Source of the DNA: Fistularia commersonii | Lineage: Eukaryota; Chordata; Actinopteri; Syngnathiformes; Fistulariidae | Length of the DNA stretch: 64,000 nucleotides | Assembly: GCA_037954325.1 (NCBI GenBank) | Contig: JBBMNZ010000009.1 | Location: 8,910,001 to 8,974,000, forward strand | Direction: 5' to 3' | Shown here: one piece after another, positions 23,000 to 35,200 of the stretch | Layout: each line of letters begins with the position of its first letter | Position numbering within the stretch: position 1 is the stretch's first letter | The notes under the pieces: model-generated | Told to the model about the DNA's origin: nothing | The model's database searches: none | The model's input: the letters and a program-made list of their open reading frames with translations, nothing else | Position numbers and translations under genes: made by a program

Positions 23000-23720
23000 T
23001 TTCCATCGGCTGGACGGAAGGCATCGAGCCCACGCTTTGGAGCCTGGGTTTCAGTGGCGAGTGCCTGGTGGCTGGCGCTCAAGATGCCCAGCCAGGGACA
23101 GCCCAAAAAGGCAGCACGGCATCACAATGGGTTCACCACCCATAGGAGGGGCCAGGGGAGTCAGTTGCAGTGTTTACTGCATGATGGCTGAATCCAGGGA
23201 CCTTGGCAGTCCCTCTAAGGATGTGGAATGTAACCTCTCTGGTGGGGAAGGAGCCTGAGCTGGTTTGCTCTTTGCAGCTGATATGGTCCTGCCGGCTTCA
23301 TCCGACCATGATCTCCATCGCTCACTCGCTAGAATGAGAATCAGCACCTCTGTATCCAAGGTCATGCTCCTCAGCTGGGTCAGAGACGATAGCCTGATGA
23401 TAGAAAGTAGAATAGCAGATCAGCACACCATGAGCAGAACTTCAGACTCTGGCTCGGTTTCAATAAAGAAGGAGCTGAGCTAAAAGGTTCCTGGGCATTG
23501 AGAGGAACCAGAGGAGGAACCTCACTGGTGAGGTGTTCTCAGCACGTCCCACATGGAGGAGCCCCTGGGGTGCATGTCGGAAAACACTGGAGAGGCCGTG
23601 CCTCTCAACTGGCCTTGAAATACCACAGGATCCCCCTGGTAGAGCCTGACAACCTGGCCGGAGATAGAGAGAGTCTAGACCTCCCGGTGTAACCTGCTGA
23701 CCCCACAAATAAGTGGAAAA
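23000..23720 (+). mobile_element. Internally deleted non-LTR retrotransposon (LINE)
   Basis: The 5' portion (about 23000-23265) contains ATCACAATGGGTTCACCACC and GGAATGTAACCTCTCTGGTG followed by GGGGAAGGAGCCTGAGCTGG. This is the start of an endonuclease region of a LINE type abundant in fish (protein sense WNVTSL-GKEPEL). The 3' portion (about 23460-23715) contains the tail-like CACTGGAGAGG, CTCAACTGGCCTTG, GAGAGAGTCTAGACCTCCC and AATAAGTGGAAAAAAATGAT. The reverse transcriptase between them is missing, so this is a fused 5'/3' deletion derivative. Family name not asserted. Confidence 0.65.
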
Positions 23721-25764
23721 AAATGATAGACGGAGAACATTATTACAAAAGACACTTAAGGGAACATCGAGGTTTCACCAGAGGGTCGGATATTTAAGAT
23801 GAAAGTCTAACACTTTTTCTCAGGCAGTTATTTGCTGTTTCGTCTGTCAACAACAACAACCTACATTAGCTTGCACTTGCTCCGCTCTCCGGCTCCACAG
23901 AGCCGCGACTCAACATGCATTCCCTCTGTCATTCTCTGAAATCCCCATCACATGAATACATCCATATTTCGTCTTCTTGTCCCTCACCGTCCCACCACAG
24001 CCCGACCCCTCGTGATCTTCACGAGCTCCATCCACTTCCAACGTGTATCTTCTCATCATTCTGTGCATCGAAGTGTTTTTTCTCATTTTTCGTCGTGGCA
24101 GCTTCACCTCTGCTTTAATTTGTTTCTGTTCTTTAAAGCATCCTTTGGCCTTACTATAGCTCTATATTCAGGATTTTTTTTAAATGTATTTTGCATCATT
24201 ATCATTCATCATTGCTTTAAATAGCCCAAATAGGTACAAAGTCAGATCATCCAACATCAGATTAGTCACTTCTCATACATGGACCTGTATGGTACAACAG
24301 CTGTGATCTAATCTCTTTAGGTTCATAGCATTTATTATGGTTCTGCCACTTTGCTCTTCAACATAATTTGACATCTTAACTGCACAATGACAGAAGCTGA
24401 TTGTAAAATTATTGCAGATAAAATTTTGGTCATTAATCTTTTTAAAAACCCCTGCTCCCTGTGGATGCAGTGGAGGCAGTGCTGTAAAGACTTCATGAAG
24501 ATTGAAAGGCTGAGCACTAGGATATCCATCATAGTGAAGCTGAGATCACCAAACCGTGAAATACGCAGTGACACCTGCATCGTGTTGTCAAACGGAGGGT
24601 AATTTCCCGCTTCCCACAAAGGTACCTTGTCTGAGACATATATACAGTGGTATTTTCTACCTACATGGTCTTTGACCACTTATGAACCCGACCAGTACCT
24701 AAAATTCAATAGGTGAAAATGGGTTGAAAGCAGTGTTTTGAAATGTAAGAAATTTAGAGTTAGAATTTAGCTGGCGTTGATACAATAATAACAGTGTCAT
24801 GAGGAATGAGAATGTATACATACCTCTTATACATTTAAGAAGGTGTAAATGAAAACCCATTTGGATTTAAAATATACAGAGAAAATTAGTACGTTTTGTA
24901 GTTTTGACTTATACATGACATGTGAAAATCTCCCGTCTCCATGGATGTGAATATGATATCTGACAACAATGGGGTGAAACAAACAGCTTTACACGACACA
25001 ACCTCTTGTCCCCGTGTTGGTGCCGCCTCAAAGAAACTGCACTTATGAATCATTTTGCCTCTATTTATTCTTGTTATTTTTCTCATGAGGACATCCGTAA
25101 CACTGAAAAAATGAAAACAAGTATTATTTATATAAGGTTGGGGCACTCTTCAATTTTTGCATTTTCTTTCTCTTGTTTTATTGTATGCTGATTCCTGAGC
25201 TGTCACTTCGACATGCAGGGCACCTTTTTTGTTGTGGCAGTCCAACAAGCTGTGCAATGTAAATAGTTCTCTCCTTAACATGACATGCTTTTGACACTGA
25301 GGCATAAACAGGAGCTCTGACTCAACAGATGACACATATGTATATAAAGTTTGTCTCAATTCCACTGTCTCAAATAACAACAGAGAAAAAAGGTGTGACA
25401 GTAATATCCTAATATCATAATTTGTAAAGATTACAAGCAAATTAACCATTAGGCTTGTTATTAAAGATGACACATACCAATTTCATGGCTCTGTCCTTTT
25501 GTTTGTCTTTTATTCACAGCTCATTTCAGATCCACTCTCTAGCCTTTGTGTCTCCAGTCTCAGTCTGCCCTGCACCTGGCAGACCTCACTTGTCTGTTAA
25601 CACACTTAATTTCTGTACTACCTTCCCTTTGTTTCAGTCTCTGTTTGCCATTGTAAAAAGTGTTGCCATTTATTTCCTGATGTAGCAGTTAGTCTTCTTT
25701 GTACATTGGCCCGGAAGGCGCTCAAACCATTTGTTGTTAGTTGTTAGTCCTTGCAAGTCATGTA
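23721..25764. other. Intergenic, no gene seen
   Basis: Mixed AT-rich DNA. Short ORFs on both strands lack recognisable domains and splice context. I see no repeat unit I can name. Confidence 0.4.
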
Positions 25765-25769
25765 ATTGA

Positions 25770-25935
25770 CAGATGAAATAACATCCTGGGTGACGCAGTG
25801 GTTTGCACTTCTGCCTCACAGCAAGAAGGTCCCTCATTCAATTTCATCCACGTGGCTTTTGCGTGCTCTCCCCTGTCTGCATGGGCTTCCTCTGGGCTCT
25901 CCAGCCTCTTCCCATAGGTTAATTGGAGACCCAAA
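25770..25935 (+). repeat. SINE-like dispersed repeat fragment
   Basis: TGGGTGACGCAGTGGTTTGC, CTGCCTCACAGCAAGAAGGT and GCATGGGCTTCCTCTGGG, ending GGTTAATTGGAGAC, match the wording of a very common fish repeat (GCAGTGG-TAGCACTGTCGCCTCACAGCAAGAAGG type). A fragment with the same end (CATGCAGCAGGTTAATTGG) is at 45708-45775. Seen by pattern; class not certain. Confidence 0.6.
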
Positions 25936-27253
25936 ATTGCTTCTAGCAGACTGTGCAAAAATATTGACCGTACTCACCTTGCTAAAGGCAGTGAGGGCCA
26001 TCATAGATTTTCACCGAAGCAGAAACTGGATAATTTAGAGCACAGAGTTTTGCACTACGGCAACCGACAGCAAATGAAGCAACCCCTCCCTGCGGGATGC
26101 ATTTTACCGTTGCTTTTTCCATTCCATTATGGACATGTTTGCGTCCTGGGACAAACTTAAAAAAACAGACTAAAATCCTTCCATCGCATACAGGTGAACC
26201 CCTTCCTCATATTATCGACTGGAAAAATACCTCCGTTAGATACAGTACTCCCTTCTCTGTATTTGTCAAGAAATGATGAACATGTATGAACAGATTTATC
26301 AGTTCAAAATTGTACAAAAATACAAAACAATAGTAGGAATGCTGACATTAATGCATACATGTAAAAATGTAGAAAAGTACAAGTACATTGGCCGATAGAT
26401 GGATAGAAAGGTTTACTTGTTGACTTTCCCACAAGGTATTATTCTGCTATAATTCAGACATTTCAGACAAGCAGGAGAGCCTGTGTCATTTTCCCCATTA
26501 TTCAGCCTCGGGGCGATTCACTTTTTAAAACTAAAAATGTATTTGAAGAATCATCTTCAACATCATGTCTAGAGTGTGAATCGCTCCCACAGAGCACCTG
26601 CTGTGGTGACTGAGGTCAACACAGTGACATGACCTGGTACGTGACAATACACCTAAGCAAGACGAATGCCAAATGCCAGTGACAAAAATAAGGGACCTCC
26701 TATTCATGGTTGCTGAACACTGTCTGTCCACCCAATTTGATGTATTTGAATGGCAAACACTGATTGTTACAAGTTTAGGTTAGAGAATGATGAATAGTGG
26801 GGAAAAAAATGCTCCAAGTATTGTGTGCTAGGATCATAGTTTGTGTACAAGCCGTGTCGGAAGATATCTTGAGGAACAAGTTCTGTTTGAGGTTTTGATA
26901 GGTGACTTGTAAGAGTAATACATGTCAGAAATGCAAATCTGGCTTTGCTGTTTTTTTTATTTTCAATTTTTAATTTCCAAAATAAGACAACTATATATGG
27001 CAAAAGTTTACTGAAATCATCATTATCTGACTTACTGTGATGTTCAGTCACAAAATGACTGAAAATCTATTGCTAATGGTCATTTTTGCCTCTTGATGCA
27101 GAACATTGCAGTGAACTCAAAAGGACCAGTCTCCCTCCTGACAAATTTCTTTCCCAGCAGGGCTTCCACATGCTGATTGAAGAGTGACCGCAAGATGAAT
27201 TAACAACTCACTGCTGCCTAAATTGCTGTTTTGCTGTCAATTATCGTAATACA
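25936..27253. other. Intergenic, no gene seen
   Basis: AT-rich DNA without a defensible ORF, RNA gene or repeat. Confidence 0.4.
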
Positions 27254-27575
27254 GTGTTACGGCCAGCGCCTGCCCCCCCAGCCTCCCTCTCTTCAAGCTG
27301 TTTTAAATCGTCATGCAGTTGCTCCGTGTTGCAAATCAGAACATTTCTGAGACCAGACTGTGTCGGAGAAGGGTCCTGCGCAACATGACTGTGTCAGAAG
27401 AGGGTCGGTGTGTTAATGGGTTGTGGAATATAAATCCTCGTGGTTTATATCCTAAGGGGAGGGGTGTTACAGCCAGCGCCCCCCCCCCCCCCCCCCTTTT
27501 TTGACATTTCAAATTGTCATGCAGATGTTCTGCATTTCCAATGAGAACACCTGAAGCCAATCGACTGCAGCTGCC
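27254..27575. repeat. Two-copy direct repeat, ~210-bp period
   Basis: The block starting GTGTTACGGCCAGCGCC at about 27255 recurs as GTGTTACAGCCAGCGCC at about 27465. Both are followed by a C-run, then AAATCGTCATGCAG or AAATTGTCATGCAG and a similar stretch ending GAGAACA/GAACA. The second copy has a 19-base C tract (27480-27497). It could be a diverged tandem duplication or ends of an LTR-type element; no coding part lies between. Confidence 0.5.
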
Positions 27576-28679
27576 TTGTGCTGACTTCTGTAAAGCTGGA
27601 CACAACTATTTTGGGGGGCAACACGCCAAGGGTAAATGCGATGTCTACCTGTGTACATTGCCAAGGCTGATTACTGTGAGTGTGTTGGTGTTGTTGACTC
27701 TGATGTGTTTATGTTTCTCCTTCTGCTTCAGGTAGTGTGGATTTTGTTTCCCCTTGTTGTTCAAACTGTGGACACCTAGTTAGTGAAATGTCCTCCTTAT
27801 GTGGACTTTGATTTGAGCAGCAGCCAACCCGCCCCTTTTTCCTTATTGAAACTCTATACCTTCTTTTCAAGCTTTCATAATAGTTTTATTAAATACAAAT
27901 TACATCTGGCTTTATGTTGCTTCCATCCCCTCTTCAAACCGGAGCGTAAGAACAATTATACTCAAAACCCGCCCAACTTCTTTATTCAGCTTAAAGGGCC
28001 TCATTTAAATTCCAGGCTCTTTTCATCCTTATTGGAGTTACGATGGATATATAAACATTTCAGTGTGTTTTATATTCCGAATTACAGTGCATGGTGTGAA
28101 AAGTTAATGTTAACAGCAAAACATATATGCATGAAGCAGCCTCTGATTGTTGCCTCTGGCAAATTTGTGAATCTGGTCTAAAAGTTACTGTTTCATTTTT
28201 TAATTTTATTGACTCCATTGAGTTTGGCAAAAATGCACAGCTAGAATTATGAAATATTTTAATGGGTGTTGAAATTTCTTTTTCACATAAGGAATTCTAA
28301 ACAGCAGCACTTTAGACAACTACAGAAATATGATGAAATTGATTCAAGTCCTGCTGGGAAGGTTTACTGACTTTGTAAACAATAGGGGTCCTGCAACATA
28401 CAATAGATCCCACTGAAAAATGTTATGCAGATATGAGTGGAAGAGCACTCAAATTGGAAAAACACAACAGCTTCTGTAAGTACTCCATCAAAACATCATG
28501 CCAGAAGCCCAAATAGACATATTTGAACTGCCTCTGGTCTTCAATCATAGGTAAATTCCTTCTCTGTAACTGTCTTTTTACAACCAAAGTTGAGACAGGG
28601 GTAGCATTAAAGTGCAGTCTAGCCCAAGAGTGGTTGGTAAACTGAGCAGTTGTTGGGTGCATAGCCACAAACAAGAATC
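27576..28679. other. Intergenic, no gene seen
   Basis: A 132-codon + strand ORF at 27783-28181 is present but lacks any recognisable domain, is poor in acidic residues and rich in Phe/Leu/Ser as expected of AT-rich noncoding DNA, and has no splice or promoter context. No gene is called. Confidence 0.4.
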
Positions 28680-29045
28680 CGTCAGAATCCGTCCCCCACC
28701 TGAAGACCGAGGGAGGCTAATCTCTCGTCCACCGAGTTGAACCAGAATGCACAGGTATCTGGGAGCAATCAATAGGCTCACACCTGCCTGGTGCCTCTCA
28801 CAGGGGGCAACACCAGAGTAAAAAAAAAAGAGTCCAGCCCCTCTCCAGAGGCCTGGTTCCAGACGCGACGCCGTGTGTCGAAGTGAGTCCGATATCTATA
28901 TCTAGTTGGAATCTCAGCCTCGTGCATCAGCTTGGGCTCCTTCCCCGCCAGAGAGGTGACAGTCCATGTCCCAAGAGCAGTCGAGGATCAGACCGCCAAG
29001 GCCCCCTGCTTCAGCTGCTGCCAGGCTAACATCGCTTCTGACCCC
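28680..29045 (-). mobile_element. LINE 5'-region remnant, minus orientation
   Basis: Read on the - strand, CACCTCTCTGGCGGGGAAGG and AGCCCAAGCTGATGCACGAG correspond to the same endonuclease-start region as the LINE at 23000-23265, with GGGGGCCTTGGCGGTCTGAT just before it. The copy is interrupted by an A-run at 28819-28830 and lacks an open frame. Same family as the 23-kb copy, opposite orientation. Confidence 0.55.
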
Positions 29046-29689
29046 CTTACCCTGGATGCATCAAGTTTCCATTTCAGCAGATTACCTAAAAACACATGGT
29101 CAATGTTGTGGTTTTAATGGGCAGGCCTATAATTAAATCTGAATGGTCAGTTTTCTGTCACTCCAGGGTGTACTGCAGGCTGAATCTAAAATTACACAGA
29201 CTGATTAAAAATTAGACAAAGGCACAACATAAGCCCTGTCTGCTCGAACAATAGTATACAGTACGAAACACAACATTCAAAATGCATTGTAAAATGGCTG
29301 CAGCTAACATTAAAAGCAGCATTCATTGAAATACTTTTGACTCCACTGTGTCCACTTCTGGATGTTCACACATTTTGTTCCCAATGTGACAGCCAGCTCA
29401 CCTTGGTCTTCTACAAAGATCACACTGGATCAGAGGACCATTCAGACTTGGACTTAAGCCTTGTAATGAGTCATGGGAATGTATTTGATACTGTCAGGTT
29501 GGCCGTGGAGACTTCTGAAATATGCAACTAATGTTATGCTTATTAAGCCCTCTGGATTAGATTAGGCTCTCTAATTGCGTTTTTATGAGGTCAGTAAGAA
29601 ATTGTTTGTCAGTTGGCCCTCTATTTTGTAAAGTTGATTTTCAGGACTATCTGACAAAAAGAAATGATAATCGTATTCTTGGTTGGATG
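29046..29689. other. Intergenic, no gene seen
   Basis: No supported feature; short AT-rich stretch between two LINE remnants. Confidence 0.4.
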
Positions 29690-31280
29690 ATCACTTTTGT
29701 CTGAAACACAGGGAAACACAGCAGGCAGCCCGGACAGCACAATCTCATTGCTTCGGCAGGTCAGACGAAAGGGACCCAAAGCCAGGGAGTAAACCACAGT
29801 GCAGCAGGACCCGACAGTGCAGGAAAGGCAACAGCAGAGGAAGAGTGGGCAAGAGATGGAAGCAACAAGCCTGGACAGAAGACACACTGTCCCTACTTCA
29901 GCCATACAGACAGGAAGCAGCCCCAAGCAGCAAGAGCAACGCAGCAGGATCAATTAGCCAAAGGCAAAAGAACGAGAGGTGTGGCGCAGACTTGGCAGAG
30001 ACTGCATCCTAGAATATGCCTTGCGGGCCAAAGATGTGGATAAGCTAAATGCACCCAGTAACATCTGATTCCAGAGGTGCAAAGAGAGTTTCGGGGAAAG
30101 TATAGTAAAGTGAGCCACGGTCCCAGTAAAGAAAGGACAGAAGGAGAAATACATGGAGGACACTAGCTACGGGAGAGGTGGAAGGCATCCCCATAGGAAA
30201 AACCAGGTCTCGAGTTCCTGTGGGACGAGCTAAAACCAAAGCTAGCAAAGCTTCGGCGCACAGACCGAATTAGGAGGCGGAGAAACCACAACCAAGCGTT
30301 GCCTTTGACATCTCCCCACCAAGGCAAAATGAGATTGCAGAGGTCCTTAGAAATATGCACCCGGACCCAATAGCCTCCTATAAGTTTTTCCAGAACTGGC
30401 CACAAGTGACAGCGATCTTATAGAAGAGTCATGAGGTTGACTTGAAAGAAGTGGTCCATCTCAGGCGAGTGGCAACAGCCAGTTGGTGTATTCATCCCTA
30501 AAGAGTTGAACTCCACCACCATCAACCAGTTCAGGCATTGCGTTACTGAACAAGGAGGGGAAGTTGTTCCTCTCAGTCCTTGCAAGGCGAATGACAAACA
30601 TCTGGAAGAGAAACGGGTACATCGACACAAGTTGCCAGAAGTTCAAACGTCTGTCAACACCATCATACCCAAGTACTCCAGCAACTTTTACATGTGCCTG
30701 AAGGCGTTACAACAGGATGGCAACAACTGGAGGTTTGCCTCGCAACGGGCTGCGCAATTTCACCAAAACTCTTTTGTGGCTGCTTTTGAGATCATTCTTT
30801 GCGGAACGAGAAAAGTAGTTGGGGGTGTGAGACTACCATCTGAGGACAGGCTTCCTGCTCTGAGAATTTATATGGACAGCCCAGTGTACAGCAAGGGAGA
30901 CAGGGTGGGCAGCATCCATCCACCCGGTGGAGGTTGGGTGCAGGGGGTTTGTAGGCCGGTCAGTGATCCAGCTACTCCGGGCTTCGGGAATAACGGGCAA
31001 GGCTGCAGCGAGTTGTCAAAGAGCGAGCAGAGGAGGTGGAGCAAGCAAGCTTCTGGTTGTGGGTCCCAGGGAGGCATAGCAGATGGGATCAAACACCCCA
31101 GGAGGGTCAGATGCAGGGAATGGTAGGGAGACGCCCCTGAGAAGCCACTTGCCCCCCCACCTGGAGAGGTACTGGTTAGGGGGCCAAACATCAGTGAAAG
31201 GTAGCATTAGCTGACGACCCGGCATCTGACCCGAAGTGCCCAGGTGACAGGCCGAAGCCCACGCAGGAAATACCACCTTT
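29690..31280 (+). mobile_element. Degenerate LINE with reverse-transcriptase remnant
   Basis: A GC-richer block inside AT-rich DNA. Around 30495-30640 two + frames joined by a one-base frameshift read FIPKELNSTTINQFRH and LNKEGKLFLSVLARRMT ... GYIDTSCQK, typical of the fingers region of non-LTR reverse transcriptases. About 75 codons later LPALRIYMDS (tat atg gac agc at 30869-30880) marks the YMDD catalytic box with the second aspartate replaced. The sequence then jumps to an unrelated 3' part (30890-31280), implying further deletion. It cannot encode an active enzyme. The type resembles R2/NeSL-like fish LINEs, but the family is not asserted. Confidence 0.65.
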
Positions 31281-31927
31281 AACCTGTATGCAGTAATAAC
31301 GCTACAAAGATGTGCTTGTGTTCATAATCTTAGCCAAGGAAGTTTATCATAGAAAATTGCACTCCTTTATCAAAATGGTCTATCCTTATGGCAGGTAAAG
31401 AAACACTTTTTTGGTCTAAGATAAAATTGTGGCAAGCTAGTGTTGCAGTCGATAGAGTAGAGGAATCACTTTTTCAAGGATTATGCTCTCATGTTTGTGG
31501 TGACTCCACATTCTGTCCTCTTGTTGTGCGAAAGCAGAGCAACCGTTGAAGCGAAGGATGCTGGGAAGACTCTTGTCAGTCTCCCCAAATGTCACAATAT
31601 GATCGCTGTTTTTTATGTATTCCATGTAAACATACTGACAGCTTCAAAGTTTTTTGTTGAGATCGGAACAACATGTCATGCATAGTACCTGCCCTGCTGT
31701 GATTCAGCTATAACAAACACTAACTGGTAGGAATAAAAGTGGTATGCTTGTTGTAGCAAATACTTGAAAATTAGGTAAGTCTGTTTTGTCTCTAAAAGAA
31801 AAGTTTTGTGTTCTAGTATTATCATGCTTTGTCTTTGTGAGGCCAAGAGGTAGCTTGTCTTGTTTAGGAAATCAGGAGATGAGTTCAAGTATCAGTCAAA
31901 CATGAAATACTTATCAAATTTATTGTG
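31281..31927. other. Intergenic between LINE remnant and ARID gene
   Basis: No gene seen. Small ORFs on both strands lack domains. Confidence 0.4.
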
Positions 31928-32206
31928 TTTATTTATTCATCTTTTAGTGTATAACATTAGAATTACTTGCATTATTATTAGTACAAAAGTCAAAACAAAT
32001 TCATAGCAGGTTTCATAGCACGAGATGCAGAATAGAGGTCTGCATCTCGTGAATAGTTATGAATACATCATTAAAATCTCCAGTAAATATAATACAGTAT
32101 AAAATTATAAAATTACTTATCAGACAGAACATCCAGTAGAAGACAGGATGAAGCAATGTAACGTGGGTTTGCATTAACAAGGTGTTGAGAATTTATTATC
32201 CGAAAA
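31928..32206 (-). other. 3' UTR of the ARID gene with poly(A) signal
   Basis: Read on the - strand, the stop codon at 32207 is followed by about 280 bp of AT-rich sequence with overlapping AATAAA signals at 31928-31937 (TTTATTTATT on +). A TTTATT at 32192-32197 is too close to the stop to be a likely signal. End inferred. Confidence 0.5.
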
Positions 32207-35200
32207 TCATGAAGAGCCGGAGATGATTTTCTTCAGCTTCATCACTTCTTCACTGGTCAGATGCAGTACAGACGGGTTGGAATTGAGCATGAGCACGGCT
32301 GGGGAGCGGGCTGCTGATTTTTCTCGCTGTGGTTCTTCATCGCGGGCTTTTGCGGCCGCCAGATCTCGGGGAATTTGGGGGGGACTACAGTCATAGTTTA
32401 ATGGCGAAGGAGGGGGTTTCCTCTCCTTTTCTGGATGATTCTGTGAATCCGGATCTTCGGAGCTGCACGGCTCATCCTTCATGCTGCCTCTTGAGGTCAA
32501 AAGCTTATAGCTGGTAAAATTATGTTTGCTTCCACTTTGCTGATGAATGCTGGTCTGGAGCGTTGTGGGGGGGCCAGGCACGTTCTTCGGCCTCAGCGTT
32601 AGATCCTCGATGACCGCACTGAAATTGCTGTGTTGGGAATTGCTGTGGAATCCTGGGTTGGTGGGGATGGTGACTTTCTTAAAGCAAGTGTCTTGGCCAA
32701 CGGTTTCCTCCTGGCCAAGGGGCTGCGGCTGCTTCGGTTTTGGTATTACGCTCATGGGTCTGCATAGCCTGAGCCAGTTATAAAACACAGAAAGGGGGAT
32801 CTCAATTTCCATCTTGTTGCCATTGTCCTGAGAGGGGCAGGACAAGATTGGGTTGAGGTAAGGCCTCTTTGCATCATGACCATCCTCTTGCTCTGCTATT
32901 GGCTGGACCTTGAAATCTGCTTTTGGAGACCCACGTTCTGTCGTAGCTGAAGTGTTCCCATCTTTTATCAGAGCTGACTGATACGCAGGGGAAGATGAAG
33001 CTGCCGTGGAAGTCAGATCAATTACATATCCCGTGTTGGCTTTCAGCACATATGTTCTAGCGACATCATCATCTTGTGCCACATCATCTCGGGCCTCACC
33101 GACTTCATTTTTCACCGTCTGTGCAAAACACGGAGTGTACAGAGGGGAGGGAGTATTCAGGAACTTTGGGTTCTTGCCAGGTGGTGCGAATGATGAGGCG
33201 GGATTGCTGCTCGGTCCCTGGTTTGATGCTTTAACACTGAGATTCAGAGGCTCGCTTAAACCCGTGGAAGACTTGTACTGCTCCGCCAGGTACCGTAGCT
33301 GCTCCAGTGGCTGTTTGATTCTCTCGGATAGGTTGGGAGGAACTGACTGGAAGGAGAACGGGAGCTGGGGCGCTGGGGTTCTGTGGGATGTGAATACTGG
33401 GTGGGGCAAAGGGACGTAGGGGAGCAGAGATGTGAGGCTTGGATGATAGTATTGTGCAGGGTGGAGAGGCAGGGAGAAAAGGTCTGATTGCAGTCTATGA
33501 GGGCTCTGCTGAAGAGAACACATTTCACAGTGAGCCTTTATTGCTGGATAAATGATGAAATAAACATTTGAAATCACATTATATTCATCTGTAACAAAAC
33601 TGAGCTACAGAAAGAATAAACAGTCTATGATTTTAGTAATTGGCAATTTAAGTAAATTTAAGTGATTGGAAGGATTAACAACACCATAATTGAAGTGGGT
33701 AGTTATTGGCACATTTTTGCGATATTCTCAGAGCATTGTGTCTCATCCCTTGTGTTGTCCAGGCATCCCTTGATAGTTTGAGACTACACTATTTTTTTCT
33801 AAAGCAGGGATCCTTGAAATTCAGTTGCTAAAAATGACCACAGCATTTCATCTCAAGAAATCTAGTCCAACATTGTCATCAAAAGTTCAGTTCATAAATA
33901 ATAATACATGTAATTTTGTGAATAACGTAAAGATATTTTCTAACAAAAACAATAACTCCGAAAATAACTTAATTATTAATTGAGGACTTGCTTTTTAGAA
34001 AAAATTTATCACTGAAAATATGTGATTGATAAAAATATACCAAATTTCATTTTCAGCTGTTGCTAATAACTCTGTTACATTTTTTGCCCATAAAAAATAC
34101 ATATAACACCATTGTGATTTTAATTGTTTGTTGTAGAACCAGTATGTTTTTGGTTAACTGTTCAAATTCTTTTTAATTTCAAATGATCAGCAGACATTTT
34201 TTTGTCTTTCTGTATGTAGAGAGAATAGTTACTTCTCTTTTGTGAGTAGAAATGAATACTGACCTGCTGTAGTGGGTGTGAAAACTGTTTGCGTTTGGCC
34301 GGCCTCTGATCGTCAGTGTCATCTGTGCTGTAACTGGGATATCCATAGAACTTTGGCTGGTGCTCAGGCAAGCCATGCATTGATATTCCCTTCAGGTGGC
34401 ATTCGTAGGGCAGCAATAGCCTTTGTGGGTAAAACATAGATAAGATAACACTGTTACCGATCAGCAATCCAGCTGAGGTCGGTCTGATAGATGTGAACGA
34501 TGTGTTTAAGCCCACCTCTCGTAGTGCCTGCGTGTGCAGGTGGCTGCACTCGTACTGCGGGGGTTTCCGTCAAGTGCGTTGTAGACCTGCTTCCAAAGCT
34601 GCTGTGCTGTCACCTGGAAGAGAGGGTAATAAATAATGAAATAAAATTAAAAAAACACAGAGAGAGAGAGAGAGAGAGAGAGGAAGAGAGACAGTTGCAA
34701 ACACTGCTGCTATACCTGCTACCATTAGAGTAAAATAGTTAAAGAAGTGTGTAGTACCTGGTGGTAGCCACCCAAGTTCTGGACTGTCCTGAACATCACG
34801 TAGAAATCAACTGAAAACAAGGCAAAATGTTCAGCATTCAATACATCTATTACATTATTTTCCTCAATGACTAACTCGCTGGTTGATATTACTGGTATTA
34901 TTGACATTACTGGTTACTGGTTTCATTAAAGGTCAAAGAAAAACAATGTAATCTTTGGATTATTTGCTTCTAATTTGCTGTTGACAGAAAGAAGTGAGCA
35001 AAAACTCTGGGAATGACAGGTGTTATAAAAAATATTTAATTGCTCTTTTGTTAGCAAAACATTTATTTAATTTAATTTGTACCCTAAACATTTTGGAAAA
35101 AATGGCTAGTTGAATTATGTAAAGTTGATAATGCATTGTGTAATCACATAATCAAAATGTTGTTTTTGAACATGAACTATTATATACAGCACAGTTACAT

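Noticed and set aside
30506..31126. 206-codon + strand ORF considered as a host gene
   Set aside because: It contains reverse-transcriptase motifs and crosses a frameshift and a deletion; it is a LINE remnant.
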